Origin: OLB6 sp964525565
GTDB lineage: Bacteria > Bacteroidota > Ignavibacteria > Kapaibacteriales > Kapaibacteriaceae
Assembly: GCA_964525565.1 (NCBI GenBank)
Contig: CAZGHI010000006.1
Location: 17,092 to 81,091 of the forward strand
DNA: 64,000 bases
Direction of reading: 5' to 3'
Part shown: in pieces, positions 53,110-61,891 of the stretch
Numbering within the stretch: position 1 is the stretch's first letter
Layout: the number at the start of each line of letters is the position of its first letter
Notes under the pieces: model-generated
What the model was told of the DNA's origin: nothing
What the model saw: only the letters and a program-made list of their open reading frames with translations
Databases searched by the model: none
Made by a program: the position numbers and the translations under genes

Positions 53110-53225
53110 CGCTGCACTTGGGTGGGGTACTCCGTGCAGCGCAACCAGATACACTCTGGTGGGACGTGAAATAGCGGGGGGGTACCGCTATGACTGGCCT
53201 GGTGCAATACCGGGCCATTTTATTA
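53110..53225 (+). ncRNA. Candidate structured small RNA, about 115 nt
   Basis: Four hairpins follow one another: GCGCTGCAC/GTGCAGCGC (9 bp); CCAGA/TCTGG; AGCGG/CCGCT around a run of seven G; and GGCCTGGT/ACCGGGCC with loop GCAAT followed by ATTTTATT, a terminator. A promoter with correct spacing lies 7-36 bp before it. It contains no open frame of note. The SRP, RNase P, tmRNA and 6S hallmarks I know are absent. Because a REP-type transposase-like gene ends 55 bp away, the hairpins could instead be REP elements. I cannot name the RNA. Confidence 0.5.
53196..53223 (+). terminator. Intrinsic terminator of the small RNA
   Basis: An 8-bp stem (53196-53203 with 53209-53216, one G-U), a GCAAT loop and ATTTTAT after it. 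Confidence 0.65.
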
Positions 53226-53280
53226 AGAACCTAGACATGAACAGAGTGAGCCTCCCGTACTTGCTTGACAGGAACTATTG

Positions 53281-53742
53281 CTAGTGCAGCGTTTGATGTT
53301 CGGTTGGCTGTACATCTGCATCCAGAGCATCGTCTAGTAGCATGCTGGGCAGGAATACATTCCGTAGTTCATCCTGAACGGAATTCTTTCTGTGGTAGTT
53401 ATCCTGATCACGCACAAAAGCAGCAACAACATCCAGGTGCCAAGGTGGGAGAAGAGTTATATGTACTTCGTCGCTGACATGAGCTTTTGGATCGAATTTT
53501 CGCAGGATGCGCTGAACCTGATCCACTACTTCCGGTACGATAACAGCAGCACTTTGCTCAGAGTGTGCTTCGATTAACACATGCACATGGTCCTTCTGCA
53601 CATGCATTGCATGTAAGGTGCAATGATTACGCAAACACTCACGCTCCAGCACTCCCTGCATTTTTACACTGGAACGCGTCGGTAGCGGATGCATCTTTTT
53701 ATTGGACAATATCAAAAGGTGAATACCAACTGAATGCAACAT
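53281..53742 (-). CDS. REP-associated transposase-like (Y1 HUH) protein, catalytic Tyr apparently lost
   Basis: A 153-residue protein with the HUH motif of IS200/RAYT nucleases in QKDHVHVLIEA and the C-terminal pattern of this family in FVRDQDNYHRKNS. The family normally reads Y-I-x-N-Q-x-x-H-H there, with the first Tyr doing the DNA cleavage; here it is Phe and the first His is Tyr. No paralogue or inverted-repeat ends are seen, so it is a single-copy, RAYT-like gene that may be domesticated or dead. It ends 55 bp from the small-RNA hairpins and is divergent from the AsmA-like gene. Confidence 0.65.
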   Translation of the reverse strand: MLHSVGIHLLILSNKKMHPLPTRSSVKMQGVLERECLRNHCTLHAMHVQKDHVHVLIEAHSEQSAAVIVPEVVDQVQRILRKFDPKAHVSDEVHITLLPPWHLDVVAAFVRDQDNYHRKNSVQDELRNVFLPSMLLDDALDADVQPTEHQTLH

Positions 53743-53859
53743 ACCAGCTCCGCCTTTTCGTTGTTAAACTTGGGTGTGCTGGTATGGAGAGGGAATCATG
53801 CAAAGTGTGACACGGGTTACTGAACGAAGTTCATTGATCGAATACTGAAGGATGCACAC

Positions 53860-55656
53860 ATGAACTTAGGGCTCTGGCCGAAGTGGCAACGATGGATAGC
53901 GCTATGCGTTGTGCTGATCCTTATGACCATTGCCAGTACCTATGTAGCATTCCACACACGAATCTCAGAGGCAGTTCATCATGCAATTGTTGACTTTATT
54001 GAGAAAAAGGTAAACGAACAGATACACGCCATTTCGGAAGGAAAACTCAACATCAGTATTGAAGGATTTCGTTATGGATTCTTTAGCGGAGAAGTAATCG
54101 CAGATACGATACACGTAGTGCATCAGAATGCAACGCATGCTAGTGCACCCACGTTTGTAGCCACAATAGTAGGGTTTTCGGCTACTGGTGTGTATCCGTG
54201 GGACGTGCTCTTTGGCGAAGGCCTTCGGCTTGGCACAATTACAGTACACCAATCACAACTGCTGCTGAATCGCTCAGATCAAAGCGATTCATCGTTGTCG
54301 CAACGGAACAAGCTTGATCAGTTTCAACTGCCCCGTATTCCCAACGTTGACTCGCTGATTGAAAACCTTGCAGCAGCAATGCTGCCTCGGAATATCTCTC
54401 CTCTTCGAATACAAAACATTCATATCGGGAATAGTTCGATTGTTCTTGTGACTAGCCGTTCACGCACTGACACTATTGCTGATACAACCAGCATGCATGG
54501 TATTCGTGTAGCAATTGGCAATGTTAACCTTGGAAAACGTGAACATACATCTCGCACGTTCTCCAGAGTATCCATAGACGTTGACTCTTTATATCAGACT
54601 CGTGAACACCATGCTACCGTTCATGTGCGCGGGTTTGGCGTAGTTGTCAGCGACGCCGATAGTGCCATGTCCATTGACACCGTTCGGTACGTTCCAAGCT
54701 CAGAGTACTTAATGCACCTTAGTGGACTGCACTTCTCGTTTTGGGATCAGCGGGTTTCCATTGCAAAGCTCGAGGCTAATCCCAAAACATCAAAAGATCT
54801 TGTCTTTCTGAGGACGTTGAACGTCGATAAGTTCAGCGTATCGCTTTCTAACGTGAAGCTGTTTTCGATGAATCTTACAGAATTAGCGAAAGGAACGGCA
54901 CTTCGCGCACGAAGCGCTCACATAGACTCTGTTTACTTTAACATCCGTAGTATCAAAACAGGTTTTCATAGTCGCAGTAGATCAAAACCCATTGTACTGC
55001 ATGAGCTTGTACAGTCAGCTCCATTTTGTGTAAAAGTAGATAGTGTTGTTGTTCATAACGGAGCAATTGTGTATGGTGAGCGCCACCGTTACAGCAGTGC
55101 GCTTGCCACACTCCGTTGGAATTCGCTAAATGGATCGTTGGTCCATGTTTATACTTCTCCCCATGACCAGCGTGGAAAGCCCCTTACTGCTAACGTAAGA
55201 GGTATGTTTATGGACCAGGCTCCAATGTCTGCCACAGTTGTTATTCCTTTGGATTCGCTTCCCTATACGTTGAAAGCGTCCGGTACTATGGGCGTGCTGG
55301 ATCTAACATGATTAAACAGCTTCTTGCCAATTGCAGAGAATATTCGCATTACAGATGGCAAGGCTGCTCATGCATCGTTTTCCTTCGTAGTACGGGGCAG
55401 GAGAGCAACCGGCATTGTTGATGCTACTTACTCAGATTTGAAGGTTCAACTACTTAATGAGCAAACAAAAGAGACGGGATTCTTCAATACTATCGCCTCG
55501 TTTATAGCTAACTGGATTGTTATTCGTACCAGCAATCAGCCTGGGAAACGCCATAAGGTGGGAGCAATTCGGTACGTTCTGCCAAAGGACGCAAACGTTA
55601 TGCAGACGTTATGGTTTCCGATTCGTGACGGGTTAGGAGACCTTTCTGGCTTTTAA
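53860..55656 (+). pseudogene. AsmA/DUF748-like envelope protein with in-frame TGA
   Basis: AAGGA precedes the ATG at 53860. The first 483 codons read as a membrane-anchored protein (helix at about 13-33) with beta-rich AsmA-like repeats (LRIQNIHIGNSSIVL, VVHNGAIVYGERHR, LPYTLKASGTMGVLDLT). TGA at 55309-55311 then interrupts, and the same frame continues as LNSFLPIAENIRITDGKAAH and FVVRGRRATGIVDATY to 55656. The two halves together give 598 codons of a normal AsmA/DUF748 C-terminus (MGVLDLT-x-LN-F). AsmA-like proteins bridge inner and outer membranes in lipid transport. Either the gene is broken or the base is wrong. Confidence 0.65.
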
Positions 55657-55788
55657 GGAAGCAACAGGGGGCTCAAAATCAACCGCAATCTGTTCATCGT
55701 AAACCAGAAGCTGCCAGCATCGAGTAAACAGAAACTCGGAAAGCTGATTCTGCCAGAATTGCCTTACAGAGAATTTACATTCTTGTAA

Positions 55789-55844
55789 TACATTTGTATT
55801 TGGATTGAGTCCAAATAAGAGTTAATATTGGACTAAAATAGTCC
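55789..55844 (+). promoter_or_regulatory. Promoter with two palindromic operators for the imelysin operon
   Basis: TACATTTG (55789-55796) is an exact -7 box. ATTTGGA/TCCAAAT (55798-55816, 5-bp centre) covers the expected start site, and GGACTA/TAGTCC (55830-55844, 3-bp centre) lies 30 bp further on. The second, in context TTGGACTAAAATAGTCCTT, resembles operators of IscR/Rrf2-type iron-sulfur regulators. Repression by a metal-sensing regulator is inferred from this and from the genes it controls. Confidence 0.55.
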
Positions 55845-55869
55845 TTATTCACATTGAGTACTGTTTGGT

Positions 55870-56983
55870 ATGCGTCATCTACTTGTTTTTGCACTAGCGG
55901 CATTCAGCATCATCGTATTGGCATCATGTTCAGACAGTCCTACAGGACCATCGCCCCTTACCATACCTACAACCTATGATAGCACAGGTTGGACGGCGAA
56001 TACTGTTACACCCTATATAATCCGTGGGCACTTTGCAAGAATGGTAACATTCATTCAATCTGCAAGAACTCCAGGTGTAACATTCACTGAGGCGGAAGCA
56101 TTGGCGGCCTTTGAACCGCTGCGACCGTACGTGCCTGCTTCGGAACATGGCAGGATTGAAGATCTGCTGCGACATGCTGCACGGGCATCCGGGAACATGC
56201 ATGACTGGAGTAAACATCCAGACGAAGCGGAAAATGGTGGTNNNNNNNNNNGGAGGCTACCTCTTCGATCAGTATGGTAGAGATGTTGATGAATTCATTC
56301 AGAAAAGCCTGTTCAGCGCCTTGTTCTACAATTACATCGTTCAGAAAATGCAGGGAAGCATAACACCTGCAACAGTTGACGAAATGGTAGCCGCATTCGG
56401 TGCCAATCCGACATTTCCGAATGGATCCACAAATGCTGCACAGCGCGATGTGTATTGTGCACAGTATGCTGCTCGGCGTGATAAGAATGATGGCAATGGA
56501 TTCTATACAAAAATTCAGAAGGCATTCTTAAAAGCACGTGCAGCAGCAGCCAACACTACCGACTACAAGAAAGAACTCAACGAAGCCTTCTCTGATATTA
56601 AAAAGAACATCGAACGGGCATTGGCTGCTACAGCCATTAACTACTGTTACGCAGTGCTAACCCGACTGAGCGCGACAACGGTGGACGATGCAAGCAGGGG
56701 ATCTGCAATGCATGCCTACGGCGAGTGCGTCGGATTCCTTCGTGGATGGAAGGCAGTTCCCGCTTCCGAGCGTATCATCACCGATGCACAACTATCACAA
56801 CTGATGCAACTGCTTTTGGTAGCCAACGATGCACAACCGGAATGCTACAAAATCTGGCAGCAACCGGTAACCTACCTACCAAACGTGCAGAATGTTGTGT
56901 CTCAGCTCCAAACCATATACGGCTTTTCGTCAGCAGAGATGGAAGACTTCAAGTCGAACTGGGTGGCCGTACAAGGCAGGTAA
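55870..56983 (+). CDS. DUF4856 lipoprotein of an iron-uptake operon, interrupted by assembly gap
   Basis: It starts MRHLLVFALAAFSIIVLASC, a lipoprotein signal with lipobox LASC. After ten N (56242-56251) the reading frame resumes as GGYLFDQYGRDVDEFIQKSL and runs to 56983. The nominal gap length breaks the frame; the real length must be a multiple of three. The body is all-alpha (IVQKMQGSITPATVDEM, AYGECVGFLRGWKAVP). DUF4856 lipoproteins occur beside imelysins and TonB receptors in Bacteroidota and are taken to help iron or other metal uptake; the exact role is unknown. First gene of the operon. Confidence 0.85.
56242..56251. other. Assembly gap inside the DUF4856 gene
   Basis: Ten N, flanked by Gly codons (GGT GGT before, GGA GGC after). 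A G-rich tract may have broken the assembly here. Confidence 0.95.
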
Positions 56984-57015
56984 CCAATACCAGATATGTA
57001 AAAGACGGAGGCCTA

Positions 57016-58134
57016 ATGCGAATAGGTAGTAGTTCATTGTTCACCGCCTACAGCACTGCCATTATCGTAGTGCTGTTCGTTTTTCTTACAGGATGTGATG
57101 AGACAACAACATCCTCCGATGGCTTTGATCGCAAAGCAATGCTGGAGGGATTTGCAGATAAAATTATAATCCCATCGTACGACGAGTTGGTTGCTAAAGC
57201 GAGTGTGCTACACGATCTGGTACACCTTCTTGACTCAGAAATTCAATACGTTGAATTACAGATGATTCAACAGGCATTGCATCATACACAGGTTGCCTGG
57301 CAAGATGCCGTAACGTTTGACTTCGGTCCGGCCGAAGGTTTACTCGGAAACCTGTCTGTAAACATTGGTACATTTCCAGCCAGTCCAGCAAAAATTGAAG
57401 ATGCGATTATGCGTGCCGACACGTCGCTGTCTGGCTTTGACCGCGATGCTCGTGGGCTGAATGCATTGGACTACCTGCTTCACCATGCCGAGCCGGCAGT
57501 GATTATTGGTGAACTGTCTGGCCAGGCCGGCAGTATGCGCCGGGCATACCTGCGTAGCATCGTCCGCAAACTTCTGTCAGAGACTCAAGTTGTGCTCACA
57601 GCATGGAGGTCAGGCTACCGCGAACAGTTTATCTCTCGGAACGGCACCGATGCTGGCAGCGGTACCAGCGCCATCTTCAACGCCATGAATGTAAGCTTCG
57701 AGATGATAAAGAACTACAAGCTTGGAGTACCCCTAGGGCTACGCGCAGGGCAAACACAACCCGAACCAACACGAGTTGAAGCCTATTACAGTGGTGCCAG
57801 TCTGGAGCTGATTAAAAAACACATAACATCTGTAATGAACCTGTGGACGGGACGCGACGCAGTAGGCACGAACATCGTTGGTTTTGAAGAATACCTGGAA
57901 TCGTTACCCGGCGGACAACGATTAATTGAAGAAACAAAGCAGCAATACAACAAGGTTATTGCAGCATTAGAAAAGATACCCACTAGTGTTCAGCTTAGCA
58001 CGCAAATACGAGAATCACCGCAGCCGGTTGTAGAACTTCATATGGAGTTGCAAAAACTCACCCGATACCTGAAAAGTGAGCTGTCTTCACTAACGGGCAT
58101 CTCTATTACCTACTCCAGCGGCGACGGAGATTAG
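57016..58134 (+). CDS. Imelysin (M75/IrpA-like) lipoprotein
   Basis: GGAGG precedes the ATG at 57016; 372 residues. The N-terminus ends in the lipobox LTGC. The imelysin fold follows as two four-helix bundles (LHDLVHLLDSEIQYVELQMI, AQWQDAV-like HHTQVAWQDAVTFDFGP, GLNALDYLLHHAEP, PLGLRAG, GFEEYLESL). The family motif GxHxxE reads GLNALD here, so the usual His and Glu are Asn and Asp. Imelysins such as IrpA and EfeO are periplasmic or surface iron-uptake proteins. It is between the DUF4856 and HTTM genes. Confidence 0.88.
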   Translation: MRIGSSSLFTAYSTAIIVVLFVFLTGCDETTTSSDGFDRKAMLEGFADKIIIPSYDELVAKASVLHDLVHLLDSEIQYVELQMIQQALHHTQVAWQDAVTFDFGPAEGLLGNLSVNIGTFPASPAKIEDAIMRADTSLSGFDRDARGLNALDYLLHHAEPAVIIGELSGQAGSMRRAYLRSIVRKLLSETQVVLTAWRSGYREQFISRNGTDAGSGTSAIFNAMNVSFEMIKNYKLGVPLGLRAGQTQPEPTRVEAYYSGASLELIKKHITSVMNLWTGRDAVGTNIVGFEEYLESLPGGQRLIEETKQQYNKVIAALEKIPTSVQLSTQIRESPQPVVELHMELQKLTRYLKSELSSLTGISITYSSGDGD

Positions 58135-58141
58135 CAGCGAA

Positions 58142-59476
58142 ATGAAGGCAAACGCTCACGTACTGCAACGCTACATAAACATGTCTGCGCCGGCATGGAC
58201 GTTGGCTGCTGCACGGATCGTGTTCGGGGTAGTGATGATCATAAGCTGCGTACGCTTCATTGCACTCGGCTGGATTGATGAGCAGTATGTGCTTCCACGC
58301 TGGCACTTCCCATACCAGGGATTCGAGTGGGTTCAAACGCTTGGTGCACCCGGAATGTACATCGTGTTTGCAGCGATGTTGGTTGCGGCGGTTGGTATTA
58401 CCATAGGCGCCTGGTACCGCTGGTCGAGCATCCTCTTCTTTCTAACCTTTACTTACGTTGAACTGATCGACAAAACCTACTACCTCAACCACTACTACTT
58501 TGTATCAGTTCTTTCGTTTGTACTATGCTTTCTTCCTGCACATCTATCGTGGTCCGTTGATGTCTGGCGCAAACCAAAACTGAAGGCAGAAGCCATTCCG
58601 CGATGGACCGTTGACATCGTGAAGCTTCACATAGCGATGGTGTACGTGTATGCGGGACTTGCCAAGATCAATCAAGCTTGGCTTTTCGATGCCATGCCCC
58701 TACGTATTTGGATGCCCGCCAACGATACGCTACCAATTGTAGGTCCTCTGTTAACTCTTTGGTGGATGCCATGGGTGTTTTCGTGGGTTGGAATGCTATA
58801 CGACCTTACAATACCGTTCTGGTTAATGAATAAACGTACCCGTATTCCCGCCTATCTATGTGTGGTGGTATTCCATACCCTTACCGGGATGATGTTTCAG
58901 ATTGGAGTATTCCCGTGGGGGGTGACGGGTTTGAGGCTGGTGTTCTGTTTCCCGACATCGTGTGGTGTAGTTGTGAAAACAGAGCCGTTGCCAAAGATGC
59001 AGCTCCGCATTACATCGGTGCCACGGATCATTACCGGAATTCTTGCTGTACATGTTGTGATACAACTACTTGTACCGTGGCGTTTTCTGTTCTACACAAA
59101 TGATCTTTTTTGGGACGAAGAGGGCTATCGGTTTGGGTGGCGCGTAATGCTCATGGAGAAGGCTGGAACAGCTGCGTTTCCTGTTACCGATAGAGTTTCC
59201 GGGCGCACCGGTTACGTTGACAATCGGGAGTTTTTGAATGCGCACCAAGAGAAACAAATGGCCATGCAGCCTGACATGATTGTGCAGTACGCCAAGATGC
59301 TTCATGACCATTACCAGCAACTAGGTATGAATGACCCTATTGTACGTGCTGAAGTATGGGTAACATTGAATGGGGCTTCAAGTTTGCTTTTGGTTGACCC
59401 AACCACCGACCTTGCGCGGAAGAACCTAAGTATGAAACGCAATGATTGGGTACTTGCCAGGGCATCCGTACAATGA
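58142..59476 (+). CDS. HTTM (vitamin K carboxylase-like) membrane protein
   Basis: A 444-residue protein with about nine membrane helices in the first 310 residues. HTTM motifs include the N-terminal AARIVFGVVMII, LIDKTYYLNHYYFVSVLSF and KLHIAMVYVYAGLAKINQAW; the last is the signature of the gamma-carboxylase family. The C-terminal soluble part ends VWVTLNGASSLLLVDPTTDL. Bacterial members are not proven carboxylases. The gene overlaps the TonB receptor by 4 nt (ATGA), so its product probably acts on or with this uptake system. Confidence 0.88.
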   Translation: MKANAHVLQRYINMSAPAWTLAAARIVFGVVMIISCVRFIALGWIDEQYVLPRWHFPYQGFEWVQTLGAPGMYIVFAAMLVAAVGITIGAWYRWSSILFFLTFTYVELIDKTYYLNHYYFVSVLSFVLCFLPAHLSWSVDVWRKPKLKAEAIPRWTVDIVKLHIAMVYVYAGLAKINQAWLFDAMPLRIWMPANDTLPIVGPLLTLWWMPWVFSWVGMLYDLTIPFWLMNKRTRIPAYLCVVVFHTLTGMMFQIGVFPWGVTGLRLVFCFPTSCGVVVKTEPLPKMQLRITSVPRIITGILAVHVVIQLLVPWRFLFYTNDLFWDEEGYRFGWRVMLMEKAGTAAFPVTDRVSGRTGYVDNREFLNAHQEKQMAMQPDMIVQYAKMLHDHYQQLGMNDPIVRAEVWVTLNGASSLLLVDPTTDLARKNLSMKRNDWVLARASVQ

Positions 59477-59986
59477 CAATCCTGCTGCAGCATAGAGTGA
59501 AAGTTGCATTCGTGCAGCTAATTGCGCTACAAGCATGGCTGTTGTTTTGTTCAGTCACTAGTCAGTCAGCCACACCGACCTCTGCCTTGCATAGCGCCAC
59601 GGACAGGGTCGATACCGTGACGCTGCGAACAGTAAGCGTGTCCGACGATAGAATGGGCAGGTTCCTGATCTCTGCTATGGATGACGTGGGTAATGGTTTG
59701 ATTATGGCTGCGAAAAAAACTGAGCTTGTGCGCATGCAGGAGATTGATGCAAATACCAGCACGAACAATGCACGTCAGGTATTTGCAACAGTTGTTGGAT
59801 TGAATGTTTGGGAGAGCGATGCACTGGGTTTGCAATTGGGTATTGGCGGTAGGGGGCTTTCACCGGACCGCACAAGCAACTTTACTACACGTCAGAACGG
59901 TTACGATATCGCAGCCGACCCGCTTGGCTACCCGGAGAGCTACTATACGCCACCGATGGATGCCGTTGAAAGAATTGAAATTGTTC

Positions 59987-59997
59987 GGGGGGGGGGG
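59987..59997 (+). repeat. Run of 11 G in the TonB receptor plug
   Basis: The longest homopolymer in the window. It lies at the ERIEIVRGG segment, near residue 172. The count of 11 puts the gene out of frame; 10 or 13 would restore it. Confidence 0.95.
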
Positions 59998-61718
59998 AGC
60001 GCTTCGGTATGGAACACAGTTTGGTGGCGTTATTAACTTTTTGCTTCGGGAACCATGCAAACACACCCCGCTCGCGGCACATGCATCCATAGGCTCAGGC
60101 AGTTATGGTCTGTTTACAGCAAATGCAGGGATGAGTGGAAGAACGGGCAACGTAGCATACTCTACATGGTATCAATACAGAACGTCGGAAGGATGGCGTC
60201 CGAACAGTGATGCAAACCAGCACACCGCAAATGCAACAGTATTCTTCGCCATTACCGACAAACTGAAAATTCGTGGTGAGTACACCTTTATGAACTACCT
60301 GGCTCATCAGCCGGGAGGGTTGTCGGATAGAATGTTTGCAGACAACCCTGCACAGAGCGTTCGTGCACGAAATTGGTTTACAGTAAACTGGAACATTGCC
60401 TCAGTTCAACTCGATGCTATACTAGACACAGCAACATCGCTACGGAGCACCTTTTCGGGTATGGTGAGTTCGAGGACTGCACTCGGAAACCTTAATCGGA
60501 TAACAATGGCAGACCTCGGAGAGCCTCGGACAATGATAAACGGTTCTTTTGTGAATTTTACCAACGAGACTACCATTACACACGATTTTCCATTGTTTGG
60601 AAACTCTTCCAGCATTGTTACCGGCATACGTCTCTTTCGCGGAACAACGCATCAGCAACAAGGCAATGCTTCTGCCGGATCAGATGCCGATTTTACCTTT
60701 GCCAACCCCGATCGTTTAGAGGGCAGCGATTACACCTTCCCAAACATGAATGCGGCTGTGTTTGCCGAAGGCATGATTCGTTTGGGAAATGGCTTCTCAG
60801 TTGTGCCTGGTGTACGGGCGGAGTACATTTCCACAACCGCCAACGGATGGTATAGAATTGGAGTACATGACCTTGCCGGGAATGCTATCGTAGATAGCAT
60901 GGTATGGGAAACCCGCCAACGAAGCAGGAACATCATACTTTTTGGTATAGGCGGATCCTGGAAGTCACCCTCCGGGTTAGAAGTGTTTGCCAATGCAGTT
61001 CAAAACTATCGTGCAATAACGTTTACCGACTTGCGCGTAGTAAACCCGAACATTGTGGTAGATCAGAATATTAAGGACGAGAGAGGATATACTCTGGATA
61101 TAGGTGTTCGCGGCTCAGTTCGTACAACGATTGCCTTCGACGTTAGCGTATTCTACCTCCGATACAACAACAAAATCGGCGAAATGGTACGAAGCGATCA
61201 AGCCCCTTTATATCTGCCCTACCGGTATCGAACAAATGTTGCCGATGCATACACAACAGGAATAGAATCTGTTGTTGACGTGGATCTTACACAGGTACTT
61301 CGTGGCAGAGATGTGGAGCACGAAGATGTTTCCGGTGCCCTATCGGTTCATGGTATCTTGAACGCGAGTATAATGACGTCGCAGTACCTTGCCAGTAAGG
61401 ACGGTATGGCTGACGGAAAGAGTGTTGAGTTTGTACCAGCACATGTTATTCGAGCAGGACTGCGCATGCAATGGAAAGAGTGGTCACTTACGGTCATGAA
61501 TTCGTGGGTAGGAGAACAGTATAGCGATGCCACCAATGCCACATTCACTGCATCGGCCGTATCAGGACTGATACCTTCTTATACCGTTCTCGACGTTTCA
61601 GCAGGATACAAACAACAACTGTGGAACATACGTGGCAGCGTCAACAATCTTCTGAATGCATCATATTTCACCAGACGAGCCGTCAGCTATCCCGGACCCG
61701 GAATTATTCCCGCTGAAC

Positions 61719-61732
61719 NNNNNNNNNNNNNN
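61719..61732. other. Assembly gap near the end of the TonB receptor gene
   Basis: Fourteen N between PGPGIIPAE and TIAASVSF. About four to six residues are expected to be missing. Confidence 0.95.
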
Positions 61733-61891
61733 CCATTGCAGCGAGCGTGTCTTTTGATGTGCTTTCGCAGTAAATCTTCATTCTGAGTTCAGACCGAAAA
61801 ATTATTGTAGTGCAACTGTCACAAAGCGATGTGTCTGTTGTATGTAGGTTGCATTCCTGATATTCATTTTCAACTAATACAGGCGTTAACA

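Larger units (their letters stand above)
59473..61773 (+). pseudogene. TonB-dependent receptor, out of frame at an 11-G run (phase-variable candidate)
   Basis: The ATG at 59473 overlaps the HTTM stop. The first frame gives signal, a plug start (TDRVDTVTLRTVSVSDDRMG; VVGLNVWESDALGLQLGIGG) and ERIEIVRGGG, then terminates at 60036. The plug continues in another frame (GGALRYGTQFGGVINFLLREP) through the whole barrel. With 10 or 13 G at 59987-59997, instead of 11, one frame of about 760 codons results. After 14 N (61719-61732) the true frame reads TIAASVSFDVLSQ and stops at 61773. It would import a chelate across the outer membrane; the operon suggests iron. Confidence 0.88.

Noticed and set aside
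53110..53225. SRP RNA, RNase P RNA, tmRNA or 6S RNA as the identity of the hairpin series
   Set aside because: The SRP GGAA tetraloop core and the RNase P and tmRNA conserved segments are absent, and the 5' and 3' ends do not pair as in 6S.
52702..55311. TGA read as tryptophan or selenocysteine
   Set aside because: Many genes here end in TGA, including several ATGA and GTGA overlaps, and no SECIS-like hairpin was evident after either in-frame TGA.
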